Origin: Rosa chinensis
Lineage: Eukaryota; Streptophyta; Magnoliopsida; Rosales; Rosaceae
NCBI RefSeq assembly: GCF_002994745.2
Contig: NC_037093.1
Location: forward strand, 66,421,510 to 66,485,509
DNA: 64,000 bases
Direction of reading: 5' to 3'
The notes below the pieces were generated by a model, which saw only the letters and a list, made by a program, of their open reading frames with translations, was not told the origin of the DNA and ran no database searches. Numbering within the stretch: the first letter of the stretch is position 1; each line of letters starts with the position of its first letter. The translations under genes and the position numbers were made by a program. Positions 25,054 through 36,625 of this stretch are shown one piece after another.

Positions 25054-26387
25054 GCCGAGTGGGGAGACAAAGTCACTAAGGCCCTAACTAAAGGCGGGCT
25101 TTTTTTTTTTTTTTTTTTTTTTTTAAACTTTTTCACACAACGCAGTATGAAATTAAGTTGTCTGATCATGTACATGTTAAATTTGAGTTAAGGGAGCAAG
25201 GAGGGAAAATTCCCGCCTATGTGCAATCAAAGAAGCAGTTTTGACGTTAGGGACATACATTTCTCATTCAGACAACAAAAATAAGTCATTCCGTTGTAGG
25301 AGCTTAAATCGTGTACCAGCATTTCACTCAAATATTGGCCTTTTTGGGGCTACTCACTCACATTTTGGGGTACATATGATTTTCTTCCAAACTTGCACAA
25401 CAGAAACAAAAAAATGTGTTGTATGTTGTTTTGAAACTTACTGTCATAAAACATATACAACAATACTGTTGTGCAAGGTGAGTCAAAATTTCGACCCAAA
25501 TTTGAGCAAGGTGAGGGGGAATTTTTTTTACATTCAGACAACAGACAAATCCTTAAAACTGTTGTACAATAATCTTGGACCCAAAAAAATTGATGTACGA
25601 CCTCCTTATACAACGCAAATCTCATTAAACCTGTTGTGTGAAGCAGTTTCAGTGATCACACAACGGAAATTTTTTTTTCGTTGTCTAAAAAGTGTAGTGT
25701 GATGCAGTTTTTGGCATAGTGTTAATTCAAAGAAAATGGGAAAACCAACCATTGGATTAGATTATTACAATAAATTATGAGTGTGGTAAAAAATTTAGCC
25801 AATTTCACCATATTTTCGAATCCGATCGAATTGGTCAAGCGTCGTCACTTGTATGTCTTCTTGGTTGACCAATGGCGTGACGATCGCGAAACTTGCTTAT
25901 TTGTTTCAGATCACGTTTGTAAGTATTCCGTAGATGGATATGCATGGACATAAGATAAAAATTTCAATTTTAATTACAAAGACGTTGGTCTATACCAATT
26001 TACCTTATAAAGTTGTGTGACTTACACATTGCATTTAAATTGTTGAGATTCATTCTAAAGCAACCATAAAGTGGAAAATGAATTTTGAGAAACCAACCGC
26101 TTGATGGACAGATTGTAATGTTTTATGGTGGTTGAAAAAAATCAAGCCAATTTGGTTCTCGTTTTGAATTCAATCAACTAGGTCAAACTTTGTTACTTTT
26201 ATAAACTTATATTTATATACCATACACTCCAAAGGGCAACCTTTATCAATTCAAAGAAAATAGGAAAACCGACCGTTGGATGAGATTATTACAATAAATT
26301 ATGAGTGTGGTAAAAAATTCAGCCAATTTCACTATATTTTTGAATCCAATCGAATTAGTCAACTGTAGTCATGATATGTAGAATATA

Positions 26388-26583
26388 CACACACACAGAC
26401 ACACACACACACATATCCTATATAGAATTATGAGAACTATTGTCACTTTACTGTGAGTTCTTTTGCTTGAACTCTTGTAACATATTCTATATAAAATGAT
26501 CAGAACTTCCAGTTTCACCATAAGCTAAAACACACACACACACACACACACGTATGTATATGTGTGTGTGTGTGTGTGTGTAT
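26388..26583. repeat. CA/TG microsatellites
   Basis: ACACAC runs at about 26388-26413 and 26528-26552 and a TG run at about 26561-26582, separated by unique sequence. The CA run at 26528 and TG run at 26561 can pair as a hairpin. Similar CA/AT runs lie at 26985-27055. Confidence 0.85.
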
Positions 26584-26584
26584 C

Positions 26585-26978
26585 TTATCCAGTGCGAGGT
26601 CTCGTTCTGAAATTAAAGCGCACTTTTAGATTTTATGGTCACTTTTCGGTGGCATATCTACATATCGACTGTTCAGTTTTTAGGTACTAATATATAAATC
26701 ATCTCTGCAAAATTTCAGCCAAATTGATGGTCGTTAAGGTATTGATAACTACCTTAACGGTAGTATGATTCAGGTGGGACAGATTCAATTCGTCCGTCCA
26801 TTGGTTTAAGCAAGTTAGATACCTTAAAGATTATTAATTTGGCTGAAATTTTTACAGAGACGATTTATACATTAGTACCTAAAAACTGAAAGGTCAAGAT
26901 GTGGATATGAAACCGAAAAGTGACCGTAAACTCTAACCTCGCACTTTAATTTTAAAGCTAGGCCTTGCTCTGGATAAA
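26585..26978. repeat. Fold-back (MITE-like) inverted repeat, ~390 bp
   Basis: The left arm (about 26585-26745) and the right arm (about 26755-26978) are diverged inverted repeats. Shared blocks are TTATCCAG at both ends, GGTCACTTTTCGGT, CAGTTTTTAGGTACTAAT, ATTTCAGCCAAATT and TTAAGGTA. The two arms could form a long hairpin. No coding capacity. It may be a MITE inserted in the hAT element; no clear TSD was found. Confidence 0.65.
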
Positions 26979-26999
26979 TATTATATATATATATATAAG

Positions 27000-27045
<46 letters not shown>

Positions 27046-27171
27046 ATATAATATAATAGTTTACAGGCCGGGCCAGGCCAGGCCAGGTTAGATTTCAAAC
27101 CCTAAACCATGTCCGGCCCTCTACCCACCTGGCCGAGCCTATAGTGGGTTTTTTTATGGGCCAGGCTTGGC

Positions 27172-27695
27172 TTTTGGCTCTGAGGGTCTCCATCGGTCCA
27201 CTTGATCCGTGGGCTAAATGATGAGGCCTACCTCTATGGTACATAGATTAGTTGTATGCATTTAGTCTCTATTATTTAGCGCAATTGCCTACTATTCTAC
27301 ATCTATAGTTACTCTACATTTAATATAGAGGGATGAAATTTTCACACCATATTTTACATTCTACACACCCTTTGCCTTTTTTAATATTACTTATCAACTC
27401 AAGATAAATCTCTTTCAAAACTACCCTTCCCCCTTTTGGCTCTGAGGGCCTCCATCGGTCCACTTGATCCGTGGGCTAAATGATGAGGCCTACCTCTATG
27501 GTACATAGATTAGTTGTATGCATTTAGTCTCTATTATTTAGCGCAATTGCCTACTATTCTACATCTATAGTTACTCTACATTTAATATAGAGGGATGAAA
27601 TTTTCACACCATATTTTACATTCTACACACCCTTTGCCTTTTTTAATATTACTTATCAACTCAAGATAAATCTCTTTCAAAACTACCCTCCCCCC
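27172..27695. repeat. Direct tandem duplication, 262-bp unit
   Basis: Copy 1 (27172-27433) and copy 2 (27434-27695) are nearly identical. The unit spans the last 59 bp of the hAT element, its TSD, the host spacer, the MULE TSD (TTAATATAG) and the first MULE terminal bases. The duplication therefore happened after both insertions. Copy 2 ends in a run of about 17 C. Confidence 0.9.
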
Positions 27696-27781
27696 CCCCC
27701 CCCCCCTCTCCATCCACATCTAGAATGATGATGATTGTAGGTTAAAATGATGATCCTTGCAAGGTACATATCACGTGTCTG

Positions 27782-27964
27782 ATGTCTTGTATGAAATTGA
27801 TTTTTGTGATGGAATCATTAATCAAAAGGTATATAATGAAATTGTTCCACTCGTCAAAGATTTCGGCCAACTCCGAATTTGAGTGTTCTTCAATACGTCT
27901 TAGGAAGAACATTATCGTTGACGACAACGACACCGACACCGACGCTAATGTTGTCTTCCCTCCG
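27782..27964 (+). pseudogene. RBR E3 ligase-like fragment, upstream part
   Basis: An open frame (ending ...VVFPP at 27964) reads straight into the frame at 52213 (IPHTSSDASI) if the Gypsy element and one TSD copy are ignored. The two therefore belonged to one captured coding segment. This part (ECSSIRLRKNIIVDDNDTD and neighbours) is acidic and carries no named domain. It is not translated as a unit now. Confidence 0.5.
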
Positions 27965-28475
27965 TGTACCTACATATGCGTTTACAAGCATAATTAGCTA
28001 TAATGAGCCACGCTCATTATACTGCCAGAGGTACCGACTCTCACCATGGGGGTGACTTGTGAAGGCACGGCTAGGCGGGCTATCACCTGAGCCCCGGATA
28101 GCCCCCAGATCACTGCTGACGCGCCTTCACGCACCGCGTCAAGATAGCGTCAGAAGCTCCAGACGCTGGGAATCGAAGCACATCAGTCCCACATCGAAAA
28201 TAAGAAGAAGATCAACCTTCTCCCCACCTATAAAAGGTTCTCTCCTCTCTCCTCATTAATTATGCATTTACTACTCATTTTACTGTTATGCTGCATGTGT
28301 ACATTGACTGACTTAGGCATCGGAGAAGTGAAGACCGCCCAACGCGGTCTCCCTCTGACGCCCTGTCTCTCGTGTGGCAGCTAGCGAAGGCCATCACGTC
28401 CTCAGAGTAACGGTCCGCCCATCGGACCAGCGTTAAATGAAAGATTGGCTACCGCCGGACTTTGAGCATTAACAT
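27965..28475 (+). repeat. 5' LTR of Tat element
   Basis: This 511-bp LTR begins TGTACC and ends TTAACA. CCTATAAAAGG at about 28230 is a good TATA box, preceded by TCCCACATCG. Transcription would start near the CTCTCCTCATT run downstream. Confidence 0.92.
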
Positions 28476-28495
28476 TGGCGCCGTCTGTGGGAACC
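28476..28495 (+). other. Primer-binding site of Tat element
   Basis: TTGGCGCCGTCTGTGGGAAC follows the LTR directly. It begins with the TGGCGCC type of tRNA 3' complement found in Ty3/Gypsy elements of this group. The exact tRNA is not assigned. Confidence 0.8.
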
Positions 28496-28527
28496 CTTGA
28501 ACAAAAGGTCATCCCGCCACAATCACC

Positions 28528-28990
28528 ATGACTAACGGTAGTGGGGGAAACGCTGAAGAGCAAGCAGACCAGTCGGCCATTCCCCAAACCACCCACCCGG
28601 CGGTAAACATCAACCGCGCACTATTCAGCACCCCTGTAAACCCCGGCGCTGAGACAAACCCAGATAGCAGCCGCCCACCAGGCCAAGACCTCACCTCTCT
28701 CTATATGAGCTGGCACTGGCGGATCTTCATAAGGCAAACAGAGAACGTGAACAAGAGCGAAAAGAAAAGGCCGAGGCCCAAAGGCAGGTGGCCACGCTGG
28801 TGTCACGTTTCGACGAACTAAAAAGAACGCTGGAGGCAACCACCAACCCGGCACGGAGCGAACAATCACGGAGCACCAGGCACAGCCGGCCTAGTACCGG
28901 CGCATTGGTACCGACACCAGTCATGCAGTTGCAGGTCCAGCTGGATCCACCAAAGCTATTGGGAGCGGGGCCACCCCCGTGCCCCAGTTA
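28528..28990 (+). pseudogene. Gag N-terminus, frameshifted
   Basis: The likely gag start is ATG 28528 (MTNGSGGNAEEQADQ), 52 bp after the LTR. The frame changes at about 28700, after GQDLTSLY, where a helical charged segment (HKANREREQERKEKAEAQRQ) continues in another frame. It changes again in the C-run near 28975, entering the large frame that carries the rest of gag and pol. Two shifts in 300 bp rule out a functional Gag from this copy. Confidence 0.7.
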
Positions 28991-31921
28991 ATGTTGGAAC
29001 AGGAAGCAGAATCATCGCTGCACACCCACCGCTCGAGGGCTAGGGCAAGAACCGAGGGAAACCAACCTGCCCCCAGGCGAGGGTCAGTTCAGCGGAGTGC
29101 CCGGCCAGGCCCCGCTGGCGGTGCAACCGCTCAAATACTGGAGAGGATGCTACAGTTGGAACAAAGGTTAGCCCGGGCGAAATCAGGCGCCTCGGCGCCA
29201 ATTTCAAATCCACTTTTCGCATCCAGGCCAGGACCATTCACCACTGCGATCCTGCAGGCTGTCAGACCGGCCTACGCAAAGACCCCAAAAATGTCACATT
29301 ATAGCGGTAAGATCGATCCCTTCATCCATATGGACACCTTCAAGAAGGTCACCAACAACAAAGGATTCGATGACGCTACCCTGTGCCACTTGTTTAGCGA
29401 AACGCTGGACAATGAGGCAATGAATTGGTTCTTCGAGTGCCCGTGGGGATCCATTGACTTATTCCAGGCATTATCGCATGCTTTCCTTTCTCGGTTCATC
29501 CTACTGTCCGCTGGACACCACAATACAAGCCAGCTGTTCAACGTCAAACAGGGTACGAAGGAAACACTAAAGGCATTCGTCACTAGGTGGGGGGCGGCAG
29601 CATCTCAATGTCGTGATCTTGATAAAACAATGGCTTCGGCGGCTTTCAAGCAGGTACTCCTCAGGGGGCCATTCCTCTATCACCTCAACTACAATCATCT
29701 AAATGCGGTGTACGACCACCTCATGAGTGAAGCGGTCATTCATGCCCAAGCAGAATTCATCACATATGGAGAAACCCCACCGCCACCAGCAACACCAACA
29801 AAATCGACACAACCTTCCTCCAGCCATCAGGAGACCGGTAATAAAACTCCCACCACACCGCCAACTGACAAGAAGAGGGAGTGGCAACAGGGCCACCATC
29901 AGAACAAGCGACAGAAGGACCAACATTACAAGGGAAACCGCCCATCCCATGGGGACAACCACAACAAACCAACGGAATCCTCTCAGCGGTATCCGGTATT
30001 TACGGTCCTCACAGCTTCGTATGAGGAAATATACAATCAGTGCAAGGATCAGATCCCAAGGCCACCCCCGGGAAAGTACCCGAAAACGGGCAAACCAAGA
30101 AACACAGGCAGGTGGTGCAAATACCACGAGGACAGCGGTCACAATACCAACAGCTGCAATGCTCTCAAAACGGCCATTGAAACCTTGTATCGCGAGGGCA
30201 AGATGGAACAATTCAAGGTGCACCAACCGCCACCTGTGATCGCCAACATCGAGCCCTTGGGCCGCATCAACACTATCGACGGCGGTGCTCCAATCACCAA
30301 CATGTCCCACAGGGCAAGAAAGCGTTATGCACGGGCAAATCACCCAAAGGAAGTCTGTAACATCCGCTACGAAAGATCCACCAAACTCCCAAAATCTGGT
30401 TGGGAGCCCATTACCTTCTCAGAGGAGGAGGAACGCGGAGTACATCTGCCCCATGACGACCCATTCTTGATCGACGCCATTCTCGACAAATGGTCAGTGG
30501 GAAGAATCCTGGTAGACAGCGGGTCCGGTGTCAATGTCATATTCAGCGATTGTTATAACAACTTTAAGCGGAACAGAAAACTACTCCAAGATCATGAGCC
30601 ACTGCTTAGCTTCTCCGGGGACATCACGCAGCCGCTGGGCTCTGACTATATGCGACTAGTTATCGGCGCTAGTCCATGTATGGCGGAGGTACATACAGAG
30701 TTCATAATTGTCGATTGTTTCAGCTCATATAACGCCATCATTGGCCGGCCAGCACTTAACAAGCTCAAGTGCATCATCGCCGGTTACATGCTTCTCATGA
30801 AATTCCCCACACCCAATGGCACAGGCTGTATCAAGGGAAGTCAGCAGTTGGCAAGAGAGTGTTATTCAACTACCATAGCACGGTCAACCCGCAGCCGTGA
30901 GATCCTAGCGGTTGGCGGTCAAGCACCGCCACCTAATACCCTTGAGGATCCTAGGGATGACGAGAAGAAGTATGTAAAAAAGGAGCCAGTCAATCCTGAA
31001 ACGTCATTAAGGGTGGTCAGCATTTCTGACGAGCACCCTGAACAGACAGTCCGCATAGGCGCTCAGCTAGACCCGGAGGTGGCGGCGGAACTCACTCGGT
31101 TCTTACGTGACAACGCTGCGGTATTCGCCTGGTCATACGCAGACATGCCGGTTATCTCCCCTGAAATCATCACGCACAAATTGAGCATCAAACCATCATT
31201 CTATCCTATCAAACAGAAGTGGAGAGCCTTCGACGAAGAGAAGTACCACACAATAGGAGAGGAGGTGGCCAAACTCAAGGGCATTGGGTTCATCCGCCAG
31301 GTCATCTATCCCCAGTGGATTTCCACTCTGGTTAATGTCAAGAAGCCTACCAGCAAGTGGCGGATGTGTGTCGACTTCAAAAACCTTAACAAGGCATGCC
31401 CAAAAGACAGTTTCCCGCTACCCCGCATTGATCAACTGGTTGATGCAACCGCCGGACATGAACTCCTCAGCATGATGGACGCTTTCTCCTGCTATAATCA
31501 GATCAAAATGCATCCCGACGACCAGGAGTGCACCACCTTCACCACCGACAAGGGCTTATATTGCTACAATGTTATGCCTTTCTGTCTGAAGAACGCAGGC
31601 GCTACCTATCAGCGATTGATGAACGCCATGTTCGCCGAACACCTGGGCAAGATAATCGAAGTCTACGTCGACGACATGTTGGTCAAGAGCGTAAAGGCCA
31701 GCGGACACGTGGCAAACCTCAAAATAATAGTAACAATCCTCTTGGCCTATGGTATGCGCCTCAACCCAGAAAAGTGCTTCTTTGGCGTCACCGCCAGCAA
31801 ATTTCTAGGTTATATTGTCAGTGAACGAGGCATCGAGGCTAACCCCGACAAGGTGCAAGCCATCCTCGACCTGAAGGACCCTGAGTGGAAGGTACACGTC
31901 CAGTGCTCCAGGGCAAGCTAA
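28979..31921 (+). pseudogene. Gag-protease-reverse transcriptase of Tat element
   Basis: An open frame of about 980 codons. Residues about 105-260 are a retrotransposon gag core (YSGKIDPFIHMDTFKK ... AMNWFFECPWGSIDLFQ). A zinc-knuckle-like WCKYHEDSGHNTNSC lies at about 379-393. The aspartic protease has LVDSGSGVNVIF at about 511. Reverse transcriptase runs from about 735 to the end, with KWRMCVDFKNLNKACPKDSF, a variant FCLKNAGATYQRLMN and the catalytic YVDDM at about 896. The frame is lost near 31905, where a 1-2-base shift moves the RNase H part into another frame. The length indicates relatively late decay. Confidence 0.88.
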
Positions 31922-33096
31922 CAGCCCTATCTCGATTCATCTCCAGACTCACTGATAGGTGCGCCCCATTTTTCAAAGTCCTTAAAACGACTCACAAGAA
32001 AGTCATCAACTGGAACCCAGAGTGCCAGGCGGCGTTCCAGGGCTTAAAGGAATACCTGGCGGCGGTCCCACTCCTTTCCATTCCTGTGGAAGGAGAAATG
32101 CTGTACATATACCTAGCGGTATCACAATCAGCGGTGAGCTGCGCCATCATCCGGCGGGAAGGTCAGGATGAGCTCTTAGTGTTTTATACCAGCAGGGGCA
32201 TGAACGGAGCAGAAACGAGGTACCCTCCCTTGGAGCAACTTGCTCTCACACTGATCGTTGCCGCCAGACGCCTCCGCCAGTACTTCCAAGCCCACACAAT
32301 CCATGTGTTAACCAATAAACCACTGAGACAAGTAATGCAGAACCCTGAGCATTCGGGGCGCCTCAGCAAGTGGGCCATTGAGCTCAGCGAATTTGACATT
32401 GATTACAAACCACGAACCGCCATGAAGGGCCAGGCGGTGGCAGACTTCATTGCTGAGCTCACCGAGCGTCAGCCCGAATCCAAACTCAGAGCACAACCAG
32501 GAACGGAGATGGTGGTATTTGAGGAACAATCTCCCAGGCAATCAGACTGGAACCTGCATGTGGACGGCTCCTCCTGTGCCAAGGCCAGCGGCGCCGAAAT
32601 CATCTTAACAGGTCCTGGGGGGCTGAACGCGGAGTACGCGTTGAAATTCAATTTCAAAGCTTCCAACAATATGGCGAAATACAAAGCACTTATTGCCGGC
32701 CTACTCCTGGCCATAGATTCGGGGGCTGACAGTGTCAACATCTTCAGCGACTCTCAGTTAGTCGTTAACCAGGTCAATGACAGCTTTCAGGCCAAGGACC
32801 AGCAGTTGGCGGCATACTTAGGGTATGTCAAGACACTGCTTAAAAAATTCAAATTTCACACCATCACACAGATCCCCAGGGAAAAGAACGCCAGGGCTGA
32901 TTCACTAGCGAGACTGGCAACTGCCCAGCCACACCAGAGTCCAGCGGACACAAGGGTAGAGTGTCTCGACAAGCCAAGTATCACAAAAACCCTGGCGGAG
33001 ATCTTCAACATTGAGGTCAATCCTAGCTGGATGGACGAGATTATTAAGTACAAGCGCACCGGGACATTGCCAGAGGACAAGGTCAAGGCGCGATAG
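31885..33096 (+). pseudogene. Dual RNase H segment of Tat element
   Basis: Continuing from RT in a shifted frame, the first part is the RT connection and native RNase H (NWNPECQAAFQGLKEYL ... YTSRGMNGAETRYPPLEQ). A second, archaeal-type RNase H begins at about 32545, with LHVDGSS, KYKALIAGLLLA, FSDSQLVVNQV and NARADSLARLA. The D, E, D catalytic pattern is visible as HVDGS, YKALI (A replaces the usual E) and SDSQL. A second RNase H is a known hallmark of Tat elements. A TAG at 33094-33096 ends the frame before integrase. Confidence 0.85.
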
Positions 33097-34243
33097 CTCC
33101 AGCGGAGAGCAACCTGCTCCAACATTCAGAACGGAAAACTTTACCGCCAGGGATTCACCCACCCCAACCTCCACTGTCTAACCCCAGAGGAGGGAAAGGT
33201 CGTGCTGGCAACGATACGCGGCGGAGAATGTGGAAACCACTCGGGCGCCAGATCCTTGGCAAATCGCACAATGCGACAAGGTTACTTTTAGCCACCACTC
33301 GGACGCCAGGCAGATATCAAGATCTTGTCACAAATGCCAACAATATGCCGATCTCCCACATGCCCCGGCGGAACCACTGTCGGTCATCATCGGTCCATGG
33401 ATTGACTCAACATGGGGCCTGGACTTGATGGGAAAATTCCAAACCGCAAAGGGCCAGTTCAAATACATCATTGTTGCTATCGACTACAACAACAAATGGA
33501 TAGAGGCGGAGCCCCTGACTGCAATAACTACCGCCAAGGTAATTCACTTCCTCTGGAAGAACATCTACTGTCGCTACGGTGTCCCACATACAATCATCAC
33601 AGACAACGGCACACAGTTCAATAACAAGGAACTCATCTCTTTCACTACCAACCTGGGTACCAAGATGCGTTTTGCATCCGTCGCTCACCCCCAAACCAAC
33701 GGCCAGGTCGAAGCGGCAAACAAGATAATCAAGAAGTTGTTGCGAAACAAGCTCGACGAGGCCAAGGGTCTGTGGGCGGAGAAACTCCCGGAAGTTCTAT
33801 GGGCCATCAGAACGACCCCAACTTCCGCCACTGGTGAAACCCCCTTTTGTATGATGTTCGGAACGGAGGCCGTCCTGCCTATCGAGGTAACTCAACCAAC
33901 CGCTAGGGTCGAAGGCTACTGCCCCGAGACCAATAGCGACGGCGTCAACCTTGACAGGGATCTCCTAGAGGAAAAACGACATAAATCCCATCTGCACAAC
34001 CTCCAGAACAAGCAACGGGTATCGCGTTTGTACAACGCCAGGGTTAAAGCCCGCAACCTCCAACTGGGGGACTGGGTAATGAAGGAAGTCATACCACCGC
34101 CAACAAAACTCCGCCCAACTTGGGAAGGTCCTTACAAAATTGTAGAAGTCGTTAGCCCAGGCACCTTCTACTTAATGGACAAGGATGGCGTCACAAAGAC
34201 CCACCCTTGGAATACCGAACACCTTCGGTATTACTACAAATAG
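33097..34243 (+). pseudogene. Integrase of Tat element
   Basis: The zinc-binding N-terminus (GGECGNHSGARSL ... CHKCQQYA) lies at about 33210-33345. It carries a stop near 33288 and a frame change, after which the frame is open to 34243. The catalytic core has LDLMGKF (D), TDNGTQF (D) and NGQVEAANK (E), with exactly 35 residues between the last two, so the D,D35E triad is intact. The C-terminus has the GKxTPxxLMFG-like GETPFCMMFG, then LQLGDWV and RPTWEGPYKIVEVVSPG. The stop and shift in the N-terminal part disable it. Confidence 0.87.
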
Positions 34244-34654
34244 TCATGCCGCTACCCAAGAGCATCTTGACTTAGCTAAATTTTTGTTCAATATTTAGCT
34301 AAGGGAAGCTACCAAACAGGTACGACCCCGCTTTTGTAAACGCTGTTCAGGCAGCTATCAATGAAACGAGGAATTATTCAAACCATTGTAACCAAGTCTA
34401 GCACTAGGGGCAACTGGCAACGCCAGTCAGCGGACCACATCCGATACATTGTGCACTTGGATCAATTTTAATTCCTTTAATGTTTCATTCGTTGGCAAAA
34501 GCAAAATTGTCAAAACTCTAGCGGTACAAAAAAAAAAAAAACAACTAAATTCTGAAATTTCATATACTTAGGGCTGGGACTCCCCACCCAAAAAAGTTCA
34601 TTACATCAGATAATTACGCCTCAGCGGCTACAAAAATAATGTGACTTCCATCTT
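34244..34654 (+). other. Region between pol and antisense gene
   Basis: Non-coding sequence after the pol stop with an A13 run at about 34528. The 3' ends of the sense (pol) and antisense genes face each other here, so poly(A) signals for both are expected. I see no clear domain. Confidence 0.5.
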
Positions 34655-36625
34655 TCAAGGGTTGGCGGGGTTGGCTCGGCTTCCTTCGGCATCTCCACCT
34701 TTGACATTCGGCGGCGGATGGTGGCGGCTTGTCTGGTCAGATTCGCGGGCAGTGGGGTTTGGGGTCTCGATGGTACCATCCGCCCGGGTATCAGCCGCCA
34801 AAAATCCAACACGGGACACCTCCGACTGGGTAGGAGTCCGCTGGGAGTCATCCGCCGGGCACGCGCCATTTTCCCCACTACCTGAGCGAGCACCATCAAC
34901 CTCGGGGGCAATACCCTTTGCCGGCAGAGCATCCTTTGCTAACGGCATGGACGGCTTCGCCCAGTCAATGGCACCTTTCTGCTGCAGCATCTCCACATTG
35001 GCTAGGGCACCGGCCTTTGCCGCTTCGGTCAACGCCTTCTTATATTCAGCCGACTGCTTGAATGACTCCACCGCAGCGGCCGCAGCGCGGCTCCCCTCGA
35101 CCCCCAGGCGAGCGACTTCACCCTCCAGCCTTTTAACCTCGGCCAGCCTGGTTGCAGACTCCCGCTGAAAGATTTCAACCTTCTTATCCTTGACAGTAAC
35201 CCGATCTTGCAGCAGGGACATATCTTGCTCCAGCTTGGAGAATTGATTATTCCGCTCCAGGTCCCGCTCAATGGCGGCGGCCAACTTGCCACGGGCATCC
35301 GCTGCATCACAGTCTGCCTTTGTCAGGCATCTCTCCACGTCCGCCAACCTGTCCTTGGCCTCCCCCAACTCCCTCTGAAGACCGGTCACCTCCTCCCTGA
35401 GCTCCCGCTCAACCGGAGGCTGTTTCGACCCCGCCACAAACATCTCGTGCAGTCCAACGGAGATATGCCCAAACGCAATGCTGAAGGGCGATTGGTTAAC
35501 GGCGGTTGATCGCACAATCCCCTCCAGGCCGCCGAACCCGAACCGCTCGCAGAGGTGATAAAGAAACTCCCGCTCACCATCATTTAGGAACTCGGCATAC
35601 GCGGCGAGAGAGTCTAGGTCGCTCGCGGGCACCTCTTTCGCCACGTCCGCAGAAGCCTTGGGCGGGGCCTGTCGTGCCTTCTTCTGCTGGCGGGCCCCAG
35701 TAATCTCCACGTCATCCTCCTCTTCCCTGCCAGAGTCGTTTTGACGACGTTTTCGCTGAAGCACCCGTATGCTTCCAGCAGGAGCAGCCCTCGACCCCTT
35801 CATCGGCGGCTCCGACCCCGTAACGGTGGCAGCCTCCGCTGGGCGCGCTGTTTTCTTGTGCACCCCGCTCTTGGTGGCCGGCGCTCTCTCTTTCTGCGGC
35901 ACCACCTCGCTTACCGCACCACTCCCCGCCTGAACGGCAGGCAGCCCGTCACCACCAAGATGGGAGTGGTACGGCATGGATAGCACCACGGGAACCTCGG
36001 ACGGGCTCAGCGCCAGCGTTTCCGGGTTCACAACCGTCTGCTGAGCCGCCAGCCCGGAAGCGTACATGGTCTCCAGGAAGTTGTCGATCTCGGCGCGGTC
36101 CATGGCTTTTGCAAAGGTGTCACGGCTCGCTTTGTTACCTGGCGGAGTTTCTACAAAAAAACAGTAAACCAGTCATCCTGGGGAAGTCTCAACAAAGGTG
36201 CGGAGTGGCGGAGATTGCTTACCAACAGCACGAGTCAGTTGCTGATCGACCAACAACTCCCAGCCAGTGAGGAGACGAAAGTCCAGCAAATTGCGATTCC
36301 GCCAGCAACCTTTGATGGGTGCCACGCGGCACTCTTCTTCGCGAGTCAGGTTATACCGCAACCCCGCTGCACAAAAAAGGGTAATTGTCAGTAGAGTACA
36401 AGGCTGTGTAAAAACAAAACCCGCCAGTCATGTTTAGCGGAGACCGACAAACAACCTCGGATAGGCTGAAACTCCGACTTAATCCTAAACGTCGGCTCCC
36501 CCTCGTTGGACCCCGCCTGGTATTCCCACCCCGTCGTGGCCACACAGAAGGTCCCCCGCCAGTAGGACATGGAATCTCTCAGGTTCTCAATCAGCTTTGG
36601 CGCTCCCTGGCGGCGACTCAGGTTT

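Larger units (their letters stand above)
19296..25721. mobile_element. CACTA transposon carrying host-gene fragments
   Basis: The left terminus CACTATGCCAAAA (19296) and right terminus TTTTTGGCATAGTG (25721) are inverted repeats flanked by the 3-bp duplication TTA (19293-19295, 25722-25724). The subterminal motif GTTGTCTGA/ACAACAG is repeated many times in both orientations over 19310-19850 and 25130-25690. The 6.4-kb interior has no recognisable transposase. Instead it carries exon-intron pieces of at least two unrelated host genes on the minus strand, with splice sites kept. That is transduplication as described for CACTA elements. The uninterrupted version of the target repeat elsewhere in the window supports both boundaries. 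Confidence 0.92.
18741..26370. repeat. Tandem ~500-bp units inside the hAT element
   Basis: Three units begin with TTTATAAACTTATATTTATA at about 18741, 19245 and 26197. Unit 1 is complete (about 504 bp). Unit 2 is split by the CACTA element, leaving 19245-19295 and 25722-26196. Unit 3 is truncated near 26370. Shared landmarks are CCATACACTCCAAAG, TCAATTCAAAGAAAATG and GAGATTATTACAATAAATTATG. Confidence 0.85.
18522..27230. mobile_element. Non-autonomous hAT-type element split by CACTA
   Basis: The left end TAGGCCTCGTCAATGGCC (18522) and the right end ...GATGAGGCCTA (27230) are inverted repeats of hAT type. They are flanked by a perfect 8-bp duplication CCTCTATG (18514-18521 and 27231-27238). 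Subterminal runs of GGGCCGGGCC type (18590-18710 and 27065-27170) fit a known style of plant hAT derivative. Without the CACTA insertion the element is about 2.3 kb. It consists of about 500-bp tandem units, a fold-back and microsatellites. No transposase is present. Confidence 0.8.

Noticed and set aside
29699..30343. 214-codon minus-strand frame inside gag
   Set aside because: Shadow of the gag-pol frame; no coding features of its own.
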